This document shows positions 17,732 to 30,979 of a DNA stretch of 64,000 bases, one piece after another. Numbering within the stretch: position 1 is the first letter of the stretch; every line of letters begins with the position of its first letter. Both the position numbers and the translations under genes were made by a program. Source of the DNA: Salinimonas marina (GTDB lineage Bacteria; Pseudomonadota; Gammaproteobacteria; Enterobacterales; Alteromonadaceae); contig NZ_CP064795.1 of NCBI RefSeq assembly GCF_015644725.1, positions 2,354,501-2,418,500 of the forward strand. Direction: 5' to 3'. A model generated the notes under the pieces. The model was given only the letters and a program-made list of their open reading frames with translations, had not been told where the DNA came from and did no database searches.

Positions 17732-18208
17732 TCAGATGTACTCGACTTCAATAATCTCAAACTCCACAGCACCTTTTGGAGTTTGAATCGTCACCACATC
17801 ATCAACTTCTTTGCCAATTAACCCCCGGGCAATGGGAGAATTCACCGAAATCAGATTATTTTTAATGTCGGCTTCATCGTCGCCCACAATCCGATAACGC
17901 GTTTCTTTATCGGTTTCCAGGTTCATGATGGTGATGGTGGTACCAAAGATAACCTTGCCGGTATTTTCCATCTTGGTGACATCGATAATTTGAGCGTTGG
18001 AAAGTTTTCCTTCGATATCCTGAATCCGGCCTTCACAAAAACTTTGCTGTTCACGGGCCGCGTGATATTCCGCATTTTCTTTTAAATCACCATGCTCACG
18101 TGCCTCGGCAATAGATTGAATAATACGTGGCCGGGTCACAGATTTCAGTTCATTAAGCTCATTGCGCAGAAGCTCTGCCCCGTGAGCAGTCATAGGATAC
18201 TGAGCCAT
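17732..18208 (-). CDS. greA: Transcription elongation factor GreA
   Basis: The 158-residue length is standard. The N-terminal coiled coil has [19 protein letters not shown] and the acidic tip region [20 protein letters not shown], which enters the RNA polymerase secondary channel to stimulate cleavage of backtracked RNA. The C-terminal domain ends in [20 protein letters not shown]. It lies downstream of carB on the same strand, but a terminator stands between them, so greA probably has its own promoter at about 18209-18250. Confidence 0.97.
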   Translation of the reverse strand: MAQYPMTAHGAELLRNELNELKSVTRPRIIQSIAEAREHGDLKENAEYHAAREQQSFCEGRIQDIEGKLSNAQIIDVTKMENTGKVIFGTTITIMNLETDKETRYRIVGDDEADIKNNLISVNSPIARGLIGKEVDDVVTIQTPKGAVEFEIIEVEYI

Positions 18209-18250
18209 AGGTTTGTCTCACTTTTATGTCTGTTTATACTAAAACACGAT

Positions 18251-18277
18251 CAAAAAAAGTGCGCCTGGAAGGCGCAC
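18251..18277 (-). terminator. Terminator of carB
   Basis: GTGCGCC (18259-18265) pairs with GGCGCAC (18271-18277). The minus strand continues with seven T residues. It separates carAB from greA. Confidence 0.85.
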
Positions 18278-18329
18278 ATTTCTTTTCCTAATTATGCCAA
18301 CAGGATACCTCGTATCCTGAAGGTTGTCA

Positions 18330-21551
<3,222 letters not shown>

Positions 21552-21563
21552 AACGGGCTTGTC

Positions 21564-22697
21564 CTACTGCTTTGCTTGCTTGATGAGATCGATAAAGTGG
21601 TCAAACAACGGACCGGCATCTTGCGGCCCCGGGCTGGCTTCAGGGTGACCCTGAAAACTGAACGCCGGTTTGTCTTTACGGTGGATGCCTTGCAGGGATT
21701 TATCAAACAAAGAAATATGAGTAATTTCAAGGTTATCGCCCAAAGTGGACTCATCTACCGCAAAACCATGGTTTTGACTGGTGATCATGACGTTGCCTTT
21801 CTGCAAGTCTTTTACAGGATGGTTAGCACCATGATGGCCAAATTTCATCTTCACAGTTTTGGCGCCACTGGCAATGGCCAGCAACTGATGACCTAAGCAG
21901 ATGCCAAATGTCGGAATGTTGGCATCTACAATGGTTTTAATGGCTTCAACGGCATAATCACACGGCTCTGGATCGCCCGGACCATTTGACAAAAATACGC
22001 CATCGGGCTGCATCGCCAAAACCTCATCGGCTGGGGTCTGGGCGGGCACCAGGGTGATCTTGCAGTGACGATCCACCAGCATCCGTAAAATATTGTGCTT
22101 TACACCATAGTCATAGGCCACAACATGATATTTTGGCGCTTCAGCAGGTTTTACATAGCCTTCGCCAAGTTTCCAGACGCCGCCATCCCACTGACTGATT
22201 TCTTTACTGCAGACTTCTTTGGCTAAATCCATGCCTTTTAATCCCGGATACGCTTTGGCTTGCTGTAATGCCGCCTGTTCGTCAAGTTCATCAGTACACA
22301 CAATGCAGCCATTCTGAGCGCCTTTGTCGCGCAATAAACGCGTGAGACGCCGGGTATCGATATCTGCGATGCCAACCACATTATGTTGTTTCAGATAATC
22401 AGACAAAGACTGGGTTTGACGAAAATTGCTGGCTATCAGCGGTAGTTCGCGAATGATAAGACCTTTGGAGCGTATCTGGTCAGCTTCAACGTCTTCTAGA
22501 TTGATACCGGTATTACCGATGTGGGGATAAGTCAGGGTGATGATTTGTTCAGCGTAAGAGGGGTCGGTGAGGATTTCCTGGTAACCGGTCATGGAAGTAT
22601 TAAAAACGACTTCCCCAACGGCCGTGCCTGTGGCACCAATTGCCGTACCTTTAAAAACAGAACCGTCCTCTAACACCAAAAGGGCAGAATTAGCCAA
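21564..22697 (-). CDS. carA: Carbamoyl-phosphate synthase small (glutaminase) subunit
   Basis: The class I amidotransferase subunit has nucleophile Cys in [15 protein letters not shown] and His/Glu in [14 protein letters not shown] place the start at TTG 22697 ([16 protein letters not shown]), five bases after a strong GGAGG. The TTG at 22709 would include that site in the coding sequence and is rejected. The E. coli carA gene also uses a TTG start, as far as I recall. The length of 377 residues is normal. The 270-base gap to dapB should hold the promoter. I found no convincing ArgR box there. Confidence 0.96.
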   Translation of the reverse strand: MANSALLVLEDGSVFKGTAIGATGTAVGEVVFNTSMTGYQEILTDPSYAEQIITLTYPHIGNTGINLEDVEADQIRSKGLIIRELPLIASNFRQTQSLSDYLKQHNVVGIADIDTRRLTRLLRDKGAQNGCIVCTDELDEQAALQQAKAYPGLKGMDLAKEVCSKEISQWDGGVWKLGEGYVKPAEAPKYHVVAYDYGVKHNILRMLVDRHCKITLVPAQTPADEVLAMQPDGVFLSNGPGDPEPCDYAVEAIKTIVDANIPTFGICLGHQLLAIASGAKTVKMKFGHHGANHPVKDLQKGNVMITSQNHGFAVDESTLGDNLEITHISLFDKSLQGIHRKDKPAFSFQGHPEASPGPQDAGPLFDHFIDLIKQAKQ

Positions 22698-22902
22698 GTC
22701 AACCTCCAAAATAAGGATAACCGAGTGTTTTGATTAGATAACCAAAACGCACAAAAAACCGGAAAAAACAGACGCTAAACCTGCTTTCCGTTTGCAGTCT
22801 TTGCAGCTAATAAACCTGCGTTGTAGAACTCTACAGCGCAAAATTCTGGCAAATTCCGTGAAGTATATAGTAATTCTTAAACGCGGTCTAACCCGATTTT
22901 GT

Positions 22903-22930
22903 AAAAATGCCAAAAACAGGGCTTTTGGCA
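22903..22930 (-). terminator. Terminator of dapB
   Basis: TGCCAAAA (22908-22915) and TTTTGGCA (22923-22930) flank a 7-base loop, and the minus strand continues with five T residues. Confidence 0.75.
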
Positions 22931-22938
22931 GATTTTCT

Positions 22939-22978
22939 CGCTAAAGTGGCTAAAAATCTATATTAAGCCACTTTAGCG
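22939..22978. repeat. Perfect 13-bp inverted repeat after dapB
   Basis: CGCTAAAGTGGCT (22939-22951) is matched exactly by AGCCACTTTAGCG (22966-22978) around a 14-base A/T-rich loop. It has no T tail and lies between the dapB stop and its terminator. It may be an RNA-stabilising hairpin or a protein site. Confidence 0.75.
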
Positions 22979-22995
22979 CTGACGCCATCATGCCG

Positions 22996-23796
22996 CTAGT
23001 CCAGACCTATTACATCACTCATGCCATACAAACCGGGGGTTTGGTGGTGCAGCCACACGGCCGCTTTCACTGCGCCCTGAGCAAAGGTCAGCCGACTGGA
23101 CGCTTTGTGCGTAATTTCCAGTCGTTCGCCAATATCGGCAAACAGCGCCGTATGTTCCCCTACAATGTCGCCTCCGCGCACTGTGGCAAAGCCGATGGTT
23201 TGCTGGTCGCGCTCAGGCTCTTCACCTTCGCGACCGTACACCGCACACTGCGACAAATCACGGTCCAGCTCATCGGCAATGGCTTCACCAATCGCCATGG
23301 CCGTGCCAGAAGGCGCATCTTTTTTGAATCGATGGTGGGCTTCGGTAATTTCGATATCTGCAGTATCTCCTAATGCTTTGGCGGCCTGACGCACCAGCGC
23401 CAGCATCAGATTGATGCCCACACTGTAATTGGCGGCAAAAACAATAGGGATATGCGCTTTGGCCTGCTCTAGGGCGTTTAGCTGTGCCTTTGACAGACCG
23501 GTGGTGCCGATGACCATGGGCACTTTGTTGTTTACACACCAGCTAAGATTACTATCAAGTGCCGCCGGCAGTGTGAAATCAATCATTACATCTGCCTGAC
23601 TGGCGTCCAGTTGACTGAATGCCTGACAGGTTACCGGTAAGGTGCCAATCCCTGCCAGCTCGCCCACATTCATCCCTACCCAGTTTGAATCATCGCGAAC
23701 CGTGGCCACACTCAATTCGGTGTCCTGGTGTTGTTGCACCGCTTCAATCAACACTCGTCCCATACGCCCGTTGGCGCCAAATAGTCCTACCTTCAT
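22996..23796 (-). CDS. dapB: 4-hydroxy-tetrahydrodipicolinate reductase
   Basis: The 266-residue length matches the family. The N-terminal nucleotide-binding motif is VGLFGANGRMGRVLIEAV. The DVMIDFTLPAA and IGTTGLSKAQ segments follow, and the substrate site is EAHHRFKKDAPSGTAMAIGE. It acts in the diaminopimelate/lysine pathway in the cytoplasm. The order dapB-carA-carB is the same as in E. coli. It has its own terminator ahead of carA. Confidence 0.96.
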   Translation of the reverse strand: MKVGLFGANGRMGRVLIEAVQQHQDTELSVATVRDDSNWVGMNVGELAGIGTLPVTCQAFSQLDASQADVMIDFTLPAALDSNLSWCVNNKVPMVIGTTGLSKAQLNALEQAKAHIPIVFAANYSVGINLMLALVRQAAKALGDTADIEITEAHHRFKKDAPSGTAMAIGEAIADELDRDLSQCAVYGREGEEPERDQQTIGFATVRGGDIVGEHTALFADIGERLEITHKASSRLTFAQGAVKAAVWLHHQTPGLYGMSDVIGLD

Positions 23797-23981
23797 GGTG
23801 TCTCTTAATTTGTTGGTTTATCCGCATTTTGCCTGATAAACGCGGCTATGCAACCGGACCCATTCAAATTAAGAAAATTATCTTCGTTAGGGGATAAACG
23901 GCGTGCGCAACATGTTTAGAGGTCATATTGCCTGGTTAATGCCGTCTGTCCAAGCGTTTGTCAGGGTCGGGCAATAGTTTT

Positions 23982-24830
23982 TCAAAGGCCTTTCAGACTT
24001 TGTGCAAAGCTTTTGTTCAGGGGATGGGAAGGGTCCAGAAACTTATAATCCAGTAAATGATCTAACTCTTTGTGATCATAATGATTACAACTGGACGTTT
24101 CATTACTCTGCATCTTTTCACAGATAGCAGAAGCCATTCGTGATGAGGGCCAGATTTTATCCTGGCCTCCGGAATAGAGAAATACCTTACCTTTGATATT
24201 TTCTACGGGAATATCAGCCTGACCATTATCGGCTCTGTTATCCAGCGATTGTGTATACAGGTCAAGCAGGCTGGTAACCGGCGCGTTCGGGTTAAAGGGC
24301 ACGTGCGCCAGGGGCTTACTGCCTTGCGTCCAGCTTGAGCCTGGCACTTTTTGCCAGTCATTGAGGATCCCCGCCCAGACTACCGAACTGGGGGCTATAG
24401 CTACCACATGACGAAAATCAGAGTCGGTTGAGGCCAGCAGCAGTGCCAGCTCAGCGCCCTTAGACCACCCCAGCAGCACGATTTGGTCAGCGTTCACCTG
24501 TTCATTATGCATAAGCCACGACTTAGCTTTGGTGAAATATTCCAGTGGAATGTTTTCCAGCTCTTCAGGTAACCCTTCTTTTTTAAAGTAGGCCAGGGCC
24601 AGCGCCGGATAGCCCTGATCGGCCACCGCCTGCGCCAGCTTTACAGGCAGTCCGCCTTCTGAGCCGCCTAACACCATCACCACCTGTTTGACTGCAGTAT
24701 CTGAGCCGGGGTAATAATTGGCCACAAACTCTTGCGTATCTATAGACACAGGCTTAGGCGCGGCCAAGGGTTGGCATGTCACCAAAATAGCAAGCAGCAT
24801 GGCTGCCCGGGCGAGATTCAACGGTTTCAT
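23982..24830 (-). CDS. Secreted acyl-thioester hydrolase/BAAT C-terminal-type protein
   Basis: The 282-residue product has a signal peptide (ARAAMLLAILVTCQPLAA). The hydrolase fold has VVMVLGGSEGGLPVKLAQAV at the oxyanion loop, nucleophile VLLGWSKGAELALLLAS, acid in LYSGGQDKIWPSSRM and a candidate His in NHYDHKELDHLLDY. The layout fits the BAAT C-terminal domain family (acyl-CoA thioester or bile-acid-CoA transferase-like hydrolases), although a periplasmic location argues against CoA substrates. It is monocistronic. The function is not assigned beyond hydrolase. Confidence 0.8.
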   Translation of the reverse strand: MKPLNLARAAMLLAILVTCQPLAAPKPVSIDTQEFVANYYPGSDTAVKQVVMVLGGSEGGLPVKLAQAVADQGYPALALAYFKKEGLPEELENIPLEYFTKAKSWLMHNEQVNADQIVLLGWSKGAELALLLASTDSDFRHVVAIAPSSVVWAGILNDWQKVPGSSWTQGSKPLAHVPFNPNAPVTSLLDLYTQSLDNRADNGQADIPVENIKGKVFLYSGGQDKIWPSSRMASAICEKMQSNETSSCNHYDHKELDHLLDYKFLDPSHPLNKSFAQSLKGL

Positions 24831-24973
24831 TTAAAAATATCCTTATTAAAAAGTCCTTTATTGCTGTTGGGGTGTCCCCACAACCGGTGGTTTCATGTTG
24901 TACCCGATTCTGCAGCTAACTACCAGTAAACAGCGGCTGGTACCCGCATAAAACATCAAAGACCATAACGAAC

Positions 24974-25000
24974 AAAAAAACGCCAGCATCAAGGTGCTGG
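24974..25000 (-). terminator. Orphan minus-strand terminator
   Basis: CCAGCA (24983-24988) pairs with TGCTGG (24995-25000), followed on the minus strand by CG and seven T residues. No intact minus-strand gene precedes it, but a gene relic does. Confidence 0.65.
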
Positions 25001-25023
25001 TCGTTTGCGGCTTCCAATGTCAG

Positions 25024-25095
25024 CTAACGGGCCAAAAGCACTACCTTGCCACGGTTAAGAGTGCTCTCAACACAGTGCAAAGCCTGGCTTTGGTA
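25024..25095 (-). pseudogene. Relic of a zinc-type dehydrogenase/quinone reductase C-terminus
   Basis: A 23-codon minus-strand frame reads QALHCVESTLNRGKVVLLAR and then a stop. This matches the C-terminal helix and GKVVL strand typical of medium-chain dehydrogenases. A TGA directly precedes the frame, and no further upstream homology is visible before the cytochrome b561 gene on the other strand. The terminator at 24974-25000 fits as its old 3' end. Assignment rests on a short motif only. Confidence 0.45.
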
Positions 25096-25205
25096 TCAGA
25101 GCAAAACCACCTCCACCAATAAAAAGTCGGTTAACGGCTTGTTTTTAGCGCTGTGATTTCGCAATCTATAGCTCTGCGGCGAATTATTACAGGACCTTAC
25201 TATTT

Positions 25206-25888
25206 ATGCGTGCCAGCCTGATCTGGGATCTCCCCACCCGTTTTTTTCATTGGCTATTGGTTGCTGGTCTGGTGGTGCAGTATGTAACGGCGGAATGGCT
25301 GGACGATGCCATGCAGTGGCATTTTTACGCCGGGTACTTTTTATTGGGACTTATTATCTTTCGTTTTGGCTGGGGTTTTCTGGGCCCCGAATATGCCCGC
25401 TTTCGTTCATTTGTGACCGGGCCGGCGCAGGTCTGGCGCTATTCCCGGCAAATACTCAGTCGGCATAGCGCCCCGTATACCGGCCACAACCCTTAGGCGG
25501 ATGGATGGTGTTGATTATGCTGATGCTGGTCGCATTACAAGCCGCCAGTGGCTTATTTATGACCGATGATATTTTTATGCAGGGGCCCTGGTATCATGTG
25601 GTCAGTGAACAGACACAATCGCAGATGAGCTTTATTCATCATCAAAGCTTCAATGTGTTATTGGTGATTATTGCATTGCACATTGCCGCAATTGGCTTTT
25701 ACACCTTCTATAAACGTCAGCCGTTGGTCGCTTCGATGTTTCATGGCAAGAAGGTCACCCCTTCCACTCCCATCCCATCGTCCAGAATCATTCTGGCAGT
25801 GGTGCTGGCGCTGCTCAGTGCGGCCCTCACCTACTATATTGTGGCGGTAGCACCCGGCGCTCCCGTGGAACAGGAAGTGTATTATTAA
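25206..25888 (+). CDS. Cytochrome b561-type membrane protein (apparent frameshift)
   Basis: The first frame (25206-25496) reads WDLPTRFFHWLLVAGLVVQY...HFYAGYFLLGLIIFRFGWGF...TGHNP then stops. The next frame continues directly as GGWMVLIMLMLVALQAASGL. Adding one C at the CCC of 25490-25492 joins them into 227 residues with four transmembrane helices and the haem-ligand histidines of the Ni/Fe-hydrogenase b-type cytochrome family (FHW; WHFYAGY; HHQSFNVLLVIIALHIAAI). It would carry electrons between the quinone pool and a periplasmic partner. A cytochrome c' gene faces it downstream and may be that partner. Likely functional with a base-call error. Confidence 0.85.
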
Positions 25889-26200
25889 TCAGCTCATCTG
25901 AGTAACGCGCCCACCCTAGCTAAGTATAACTTGTCCTGGCACCGTTCCGGTCTGTGGACTATGAAGGGGTCGGGCTTAGAAGAAGCCCTAAAATACACGG
26001 TATCAGCGGCGAGCCGGCAGTAATATCAGGGCGCGGGACCTGGCAGTAATATCAGGGCGCGGGACCTGGCACCCACCATCCATAGCGCTATTGCTACACT
26101 TAATGGGCCACCAACGTTACCCTAAGCCAGTACCAGCGAATAGGCTACGATGCCAACTTTTGTAGTGAGCGGGGGGCTGTTAATGGATAGCTAATCCTGG
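25889..26200. other. Intergenic region between cytochrome b561 and cytochrome c' genes
   Basis: There is no gene. It contains a tandem duplication described separately and a weak hairpin (GGGCTT/AAGCCC near 25974-25989) without a T run. Confidence 0.5.
26019..26070. repeat. Exact tandem duplication of a 26-bp unit
   Basis: Two identical 26-bp units lie head to tail at 26019-26044 and 26045-26070. The unit contains GCGCGGGACCTGGC. Confidence 0.95.
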
Positions 26201-26226
26201 AAAAAAAGAGCCGGCGAGTGCGGCTC
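26201..26226 (-). terminator. Terminator of the cytochrome c' gene
   Basis: GAGCCG (26208-26213) pairs with CGGCTC (26221-26226) and is followed on the minus strand by seven T residues, 12 bases past the stop. Confidence 0.8.
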
Positions 26227-26238
26227 CGGTATCAAAAA

Positions 26239-26718
26239 TCAGTCAGCTTTGTAATCGTCATGACACGATTTGCAGGTACTCCCCACTTTACCAATAGCAT
26301 CACGATAGGCTGATTCGTCGCCTGCTTTGGCAACTTTCTGTAAATTCGCGGTTGCCGTCAGGAGATCCTGAATTTTGCTTTCCACATCGGCATAATTGTC
26401 CCACAACTCAGGCTTAGCATGGGTGTGAACATCATATTCACGGGTATCTACTTTAAGGTAATCTGACACCATGTTGGCCAATTGTTCCATACGCATACCA
26501 TTGGTTTGCATTACTTCGGCATCGTATTCGATGGCGCCCTTGGCCATCCCACCCAGCGGGGCCATGTTGCTTTTCATCAGCATAAAAATTGCCTCGCGAT
26601 ATTCACTGTATGCTTCAGCATGCTTTTGTGATTTTGCCAGTTCGGGGGTGGCTGCCAGGGCGGCGCCACTTAGTATTGCGCCGCTGCAAAATACCGCCAG
26701 GCGGGTAGTGAATTTCAT
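26239..26718 (-). CDS. Cytochrome c' (monohaem, periplasmic)
   Basis: The 159-residue product starts at ATG 26718, eight bases after GGAG; a TTG two codons earlier is less likely. A signal peptide (AVFCSGAILSGAALAATPE) is followed by a four-helix protein whose haem motif CKSCHDDYK lies at the extreme C-terminus, which defines the cytochrome c' fold. Such proteins bind NO or act in electron transfer. The convergent cytochrome b561 gene suggests a shared redox role. Confidence 0.9.
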   Translation of the reverse strand: MKFTTRLAVFCSGAILSGAALAATPELAKSQKHAEAYSEYREAIFMLMKSNMAPLGGMAKGAIEYDAEVMQTNGMRMEQLANMVSDYLKVDTREYDVHTHAKPELWDNYADVESKIQDLLTATANLQKVAKAGDESAYRDAIGKVGSTCKSCHDDYKAD

Positions 26719-26912
26719 GCTCAAATCTCCTTATGATGTTTCAGGCTGAGTTGCCGTTTGTATACATTAATGCATCTGCTGCAAAATTGTTAATTTTTTG
26801 CGCTAGCACTTTATATGATTTAGCCCGCAAAAAGATTGGATTCAGGGTTAGCAATTTATTAAAACACCACTCATGCAGGAGGCGGGGCCAGCAAAACCGA
26901 AAGCCAGCCAAT

Positions 26913-26942
26913 AAAAAACCCTCCGGATGAGGAGGGTTTTTA
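26913..26942. terminator. Bidirectional terminator after dnaJ
   Basis: AAAACCCTCC (26915-26924) and GGAGGGTTTT (26931-26940) form a 10-bp stem with A and T tails on both sides. It lies 7 bases past the dnaJ stop on the minus strand. Confidence 0.88.
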
Positions 26943-26949
26943 TTAACGC

Positions 26950-28083
26950 TTAATTGGTGAGGTCATCAAAAAACTTTTTAACGCCGTCGAAGAAGCCTTG
27001 TTCTTTCGGCCGGTGTTTACCGGTTTCATCACCCATTGACTCATTAAGCTCTTCAAGCAGCTCTTTTTGACGGGTGGATAAATTCACCGGCGTTTCTACG
27101 ACCACCTTACACATCAGATCGCCGGTCATGCCGGTACGCACTGACTTCACGCCTTTGCCACGCAAACGGAACATACGTCCGGTCTGGGTTTCCGGTGCCA
27201 CTTTCAGTTTGACCTTGCCATCTAAGGTTGGCACCTGAAGCTCTCCGCCTAATGCGGCGGTGGTAAAGCTCAACGGCACTTCACAAAACAGGTTGTTGCC
27301 ATCGCGGGAGAAGATTTCGTGCTGCTTCACATGAGCCTGCACATACAAATCGCCTGCCGGGGCTCCTGCTTCACCTGCTTCGCCTTCACCTGCCAAACGG
27401 ATCCGGTCACCGGTATCAACACCCGCCGGAATTTTAACCGACAGGGTTTTGGTTTTTTCTACACGGCCCTGACCACGACAGCTATTACACGGATCGCTGA
27501 TGATCTTGCCTCGACCTGAACAGGTAGGACATGTTTGCTGTACCGCAAAGAAACCCTGGCGCATCTGTACCTGGCCATTACCATGGCAGGTAGGACACGT
27601 CTTAGGTGAGGTGCCGCGCTTAGCGCCTGAACCATCACACTTTTCGCATTCGACCAGGGTCGGAACACGAATCTCAACATCTTTACCGCGAACGGCTTCT
27701 TCTAACGACAACTCCAGGTTATAGCGTAAGTCGGCCCCCTGACGAGCACGAGACTGACGCCCACGGCCGCCTCCGCCAAAGATATCGCCAAACACATCGC
27801 CAAAGATATCGCCGAAATCGGCATTGCCGCCGCCGAAACCGCCGCCACCACGATTGGGGTCAACGCCTGCATGACCGTACTGGTCATAGGCAGCACGTTT
27901 TTGATCATCGGTCAGGATCTCATAGGCTTCCTGAATTTCCTTGAATTTATTTTCAAGTTCTTTATCGCCCTGGGTGCGATCCGGATGGTATTTCATCGCC
28001 AGTTTTTTGTACGCTTTTTTAATATCACGTACGCCGGCATCTCGACCCACCCCAAGCACTTCGTAGTAGTCACGTTTCGACAT
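26950..28083 (-). CDS. dnaJ: Chaperone DnaJ
   Basis: The 377-residue type I J-protein has the J-domain at residues 1-70 with the HPD motif in [10 protein letters not shown], a G/F-rich stretch ([20 protein letters not shown]) and four CxxCxGxG zinc repeats ([32 protein letters not shown]), followed by the C-terminal substrate-binding domains. It delivers clients to DnaK and stimulates its ATPase. It follows dnaK by 178 bases. Confidence 0.98.
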   Translation of the reverse strand: MSKRDYYEVLGVGRDAGVRDIKKAYKKLAMKYHPDRTQGDKELENKFKEIQEAYEILTDDQKRAAYDQYGHAGVDPNRGGGGFGGGNADFGDIFGDVFGDIFGGGGRGRQSRARQGADLRYNLELSLEEAVRGKDVEIRVPTLVECEKCDGSGAKRGTSPKTCPTCHGNGQVQMRQGFFAVQQTCPTCSGRGKIISDPCNSCRGQGRVEKTKTLSVKIPAGVDTGDRIRLAGEGEAGEAGAPAGDLYVQAHVKQHEIFSRDGNNLFCEVPLSFTTAALGGELQVPTLDGKVKLKVAPETQTGRMFRLRGKGVKSVRTGMTGDLMCKVVVETPVNLSTRQKELLEELNESMGDETGKHRPKEQGFFDGVKKFFDDLTN

Positions 28084-28185
28084 ATCGCTTACTTTTCCTA
28101 CTCGTTACCTAAGCACCCGGCCTGTGGCCCGATACTCAATATTCTTATAAATCAGTGCATTATTGTAAATGCTTTAACACAACAA

Positions 28186-28214
28186 AGGCGCAACAAGACA
28201 ATCCTGCTGCGCCT
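28186..28214 (-). terminator. Hairpin between dnaK and dnaJ, possible attenuator
   Basis: AGGCGCAACA (28186-28195) and TGCTGCGCCT (28205-28214) pair with one G-T mismatch. On the minus strand this is followed by TTGTTGT rather than a full T run. A second hairpin (ACCGGTT-type repeats near 28231-28255) lies closer to dnaK. Either could partly terminate transcription and lower dnaJ relative to dnaK. Confidence 0.45.
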
Positions 28215-28261
28215 GCACTGTTTCGTTAAACCGGCCCGAAGACCGGTTAACCGGACGACAG

Positions 28262-30190
28262 CTACTTTTTATCGTCGTCTTTTACTTCTTCAAACTCAGC
28301 ATCAACCACATCATCTTGTGATTTGCCTTCAGAAGCTTGTTCTGCCCCTGCTTCAGCACCGCCTGCGGCACCTTGCTGAGCCTGAGCCGCTTCCATCAGT
28401 TTGCTGGATTTTTCCATCAACTGCTGGGTTTTCGCTTCAATCTCGTCTTTGTCTTCGCCTTTCAGAGCGGTTTCCAGCTCGGCCAGCGCTTCTTCGATTG
28501 GAGCTTTATCTTCGGCGCTCAATGCTTCGCCAACTTCGTCCATTTGTTTGCGGGTGGTATGTACCATCGCATCCGCCTGGTTACGAGCCTGAATCAGTTC
28601 TTCGAACTTCTTATCAGCATCTTTGTTAGCTTCAGCATCGGCCACCATTTGCTCGACTTCTTCATCACTCAGACCTGAAGAGGCCTTGATCGTGATTTTC
28701 TGTTCTTTACCCGTATCCTTATCTTTGGCAGATACGTGCAGAATACCGTCAGCATCGATGTCGAAAGTAACTTCAATTTGCGGTACACCACGTGCCGCCG
28801 GACGAATACCTTCAAGGTTAAACTGACCCAGTGACTTATTCGCAGAAGCCTGTTTACGCTCACCCTGGATAACATGCACGGTTACCGCAGACTGGTTATC
28901 TTCGGCAGTTGAGAAAGTTTGCGATTTCTTAGTAGGAATCGTGGTGTTTTTCTCAATCAGGTGCGTAGTAACACCGCCCATTGTTTCGATACCCAGAGAC
29001 AGTGGCGATACGTCCAGCAGCAGTACGTCTTTCACGTCACCTGCCAGTACCCCACCCTGGATTGCAGCACCAACGGCTACCGCTTCATCCGGGTTTACGT
29101 CTTTACGAGGTTCTTTATCAAAGAACTCAGTAACGTATTTTTGTACCAGAGGCATACGCGTCTGACCACCAACCAGAATAATATCCTGGATGTCGCTAAC
29201 TGACAGATCCGCATCCGCAAGCGCTTTTTTCACCGGCTCAAGGGTGGCTTTAACCATATCTTCAACCAAAGACTCTAGCTTGGCGCGGGTAACTTTGATC
29301 GCAAGGTGCTTAGGCCCTGACGCATCTGCTGTGATGTACGGCAGGTTGACTTCTGTTTGCTGCGCTGATGACAGTTCGATCTTGGCTTTTTCACCAGCTT
29401 CTTTCAGACGCTGCATTGCCAGCGGGTCTTTACGCAGGTTAATGCCCTGATCTTTATGGAACTCATCTACCAGATAAGTGATCATACGGTTATCGAAATC
29501 TTCACCACCTAAGTGAGTATCACCATTGGTGGCCAGTACTTCGAACGTATGCTCGCCGTCAACGGCATCAATTTCGATGATAGAGATATCAAATGTACCA
29601 CCACCCAAATCGTATACTGCCACAACGTTGTCACCTTTCTTCTTATCCATGCCATAGGCAAGGGCAGCAGCGGTGGGCTCGTTGATAATACGTTTTACTT
29701 CCAGACCCGCGATACGGCCGGCATCTTTAGTAGCCTGACGCTGAGAATCGTTGAAGTAAGCAGGAACAGTAATAACTGCGCCAGTAACTTCTTCACCCAG
29801 GAAATCCTCTGCTGTCTTCTTCATTTTTTTCAAAACTTCAGCAGAGATTTGTGGCGGCGCCATTTTGTCGCCTTTCGATTCTACCCACGCATCGCCGTTG
29901 TCTGCTTTAACAATTTTGTAGGGCATGATGTCGATATCACGCTGTACTTCTTTGTCTTCAAAGCGACGACCAATCAGACGCTTAATTGCAAACAAGGTGT
30001 TTTCAGGGTTAGTCACTGCCTGACGTTTGGCAGACTGACCGACCAGTGTTTCACCGTCGTTGGTATAAGCAATAATAGAGGGCGTAGTGCGATCGCCTTC
30101 GGCGTTTTCAATAACGCGTGCTTTGTCGCCGTCTAAAACTGCGACACATGAATTTGTTGTACCTAGATCGATACCAATGATTTTACCCAT
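28262..30190 (-). CDS. dnaK: Chaperone DnaK (Hsp70)
   Basis: The 642-residue length is standard. The N-terminal ATPase domain has [47 protein letters not shown] and [12 protein letters not shown]. The linker [18 protein letters not shown] leads to the substrate domain, and the tail is EVKDDDKK. It works with DnaJ and GrpE, both adjacent. An own heat-shock promoter is likely in the 99-base gap after grpE. Confidence 0.99.
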   Translation of the reverse strand: MGKIIGIDLGTTNSCVAVLDGDKARVIENAEGDRTTPSIIAYTNDGETLVGQSAKRQAVTNPENTLFAIKRLIGRRFEDKEVQRDIDIMPYKIVKADNGDAWVESKGDKMAPPQISAEVLKKMKKTAEDFLGEEVTGAVITVPAYFNDSQRQATKDAGRIAGLEVKRIINEPTAAALAYGMDKKKGDNVVAVYDLGGGTFDISIIEIDAVDGEHTFEVLATNGDTHLGGEDFDNRMITYLVDEFHKDQGINLRKDPLAMQRLKEAGEKAKIELSSAQQTEVNLPYITADASGPKHLAIKVTRAKLESLVEDMVKATLEPVKKALADADLSVSDIQDIILVGGQTRMPLVQKYVTEFFDKEPRKDVNPDEAVAVGAAIQGGVLAGDVKDVLLLDVSPLSLGIETMGGVTTHLIEKNTTIPTKKSQTFSTAEDNQSAVTVHVIQGERKQASANKSLGQFNLEGIRPAARGVPQIEVTFDIDADGILHVSAKDKDTGKEQKITIKASSGLSDEEVEQMVADAEANKDADKKFEELIQARNQADAMVHTTRKQMDEVGEALSAEDKAPIEEALAELETALKGEDKDEIEAKTQQLMEKSSKLMEAAQAQQGAAGGAEAGAEQASEGKSQDDVVDAEFEEVKDDDKK

Positions 30191-30228
30191 TACGTGTCTC
30201 CGCTAAATCTTGTTAATTTCTGCATTTT

Positions 30229-30257
30229 TAGTGGGGTTATTCCCGCACTTTTTCAAT
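30229..30257 (-). promoter_or_regulatory. Candidate sigma32 promoter of dnaK
   Basis: On the minus strand ATTGAA (30257-30252) and CCCCACTA (30236-30229) are spaced 15 bp apart, close to CTTGAA and CCCCATNT. It ends 39 bases before the dnaK start codon. Confidence 0.55.
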
Positions 30258-30289
30258 AGTTTTTTACAAAAAGTTGTGAAACCACCCTT

Positions 30290-30934
30290 TCAGGCTTTGG
30301 TATCAACACCGCTGTTAGCAGCACGTGATACCATCACCATCGCCGGACGAACCAAACGTCCGTTCAGTTCATAACCTTTTTGCATGACGGCCATTACCGT
30401 GTTCGGCTCCAGCTCATCACTTTCCTGCATCGACATAGCCTGATGCAGTTCTGGATTAAATGGCTGACCCTGAGGATCAATAGGTGTCAGACCGAATTTT
30501 TCAATGGTGCTGATAAATGACTTATGGGTCATTTCAACGCCTTCAAGCAGAGGCTTTACAGCGTCGTTGCCGGCATCGCCAGCTTCAAGCGCGCGTTCAA
30601 GGTTGTCTACTACGGGCAGTAATTCGCCGGCAAAGCGCTCTAAAGCAAATTTGCGGGCTTTTTCTACTTCCGCGTCGGCACGGCGGCGAGCATTATCCAT
30701 ATCAGCACGAGCACGTAATACGCTGTCCTGCTGTTCTTTAATTTGCGCCTGTGCTTCTGACAATGCCGTTTCCAGCTCATAAATACGCTGTTCGTCTTCG
30801 CTGGCTGCAGCGCTCTGATCATCGTTTACCACTTCACCTTCGTGAACCGGAACTTCCTGCGCTTCTTCCTGCATTTGCTGCTCAACTACCTCAGCGTCTT
30901 GCTGCTGCGCTTGCTCGTCGCGCTTTTCGCTCAT
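30290..30934 (-). CDS. grpE: Nucleotide exchange factor GrpE
   Basis: The 214-residue product starts at ATG 30934 five bases after GGAGG; an upstream in-frame ATG at 30946 precedes that site. The N-terminus is a Gln/Glu-rich coiled coil ([20 protein letters not shown]) longer than in E. coli. The core [20 protein letters not shown] and the C-terminal beta domain with [18 protein letters not shown] are diagnostic. GrpE releases ADP from DnaK. First gene of the grpE-dnaK-dnaJ cluster. Confidence 0.96.
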   Translation of the reverse strand: MSEKRDEQAQQQDAEVVEQQMQEEAQEVPVHEGEVVNDDQSAAASEDEQRIYELETALSEAQAQIKEQQDSVLRARADMDNARRRADAEVEKARKFALERFAGELLPVVDNLERALEAGDAGNDAVKPLLEGVEMTHKSFISTIEKFGLTPIDPQGQPFNPELHQAMSMQESDELEPNTVMAVMQKGYELNGRLVRPAMVMVSRAANSGVDTKA

Positions 30935-30979
30935 GCCTACCTCCAACTAGAATTTCAGGGCAATTTTTTACTAACCCAT

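Noticed and set aside
22710..22900. ArgR box upstream of carA
   Set aside because: A TGAAG and an ATTCT occur in the region but their spacing is too long for an 18-bp ARG box.
25206..25496. Stand-alone 96-residue truncated cytochrome b
   Set aside because: The downstream frame continues the family alignment without gap, so a single-base shift explains the break better than a short gene.
29513..30136. 207-codon ORF antisense to dnaK
   Set aside because: Long open antisense frames in dnaK are a known codon-bias artefact; there is no ribosome site and no independent family match.
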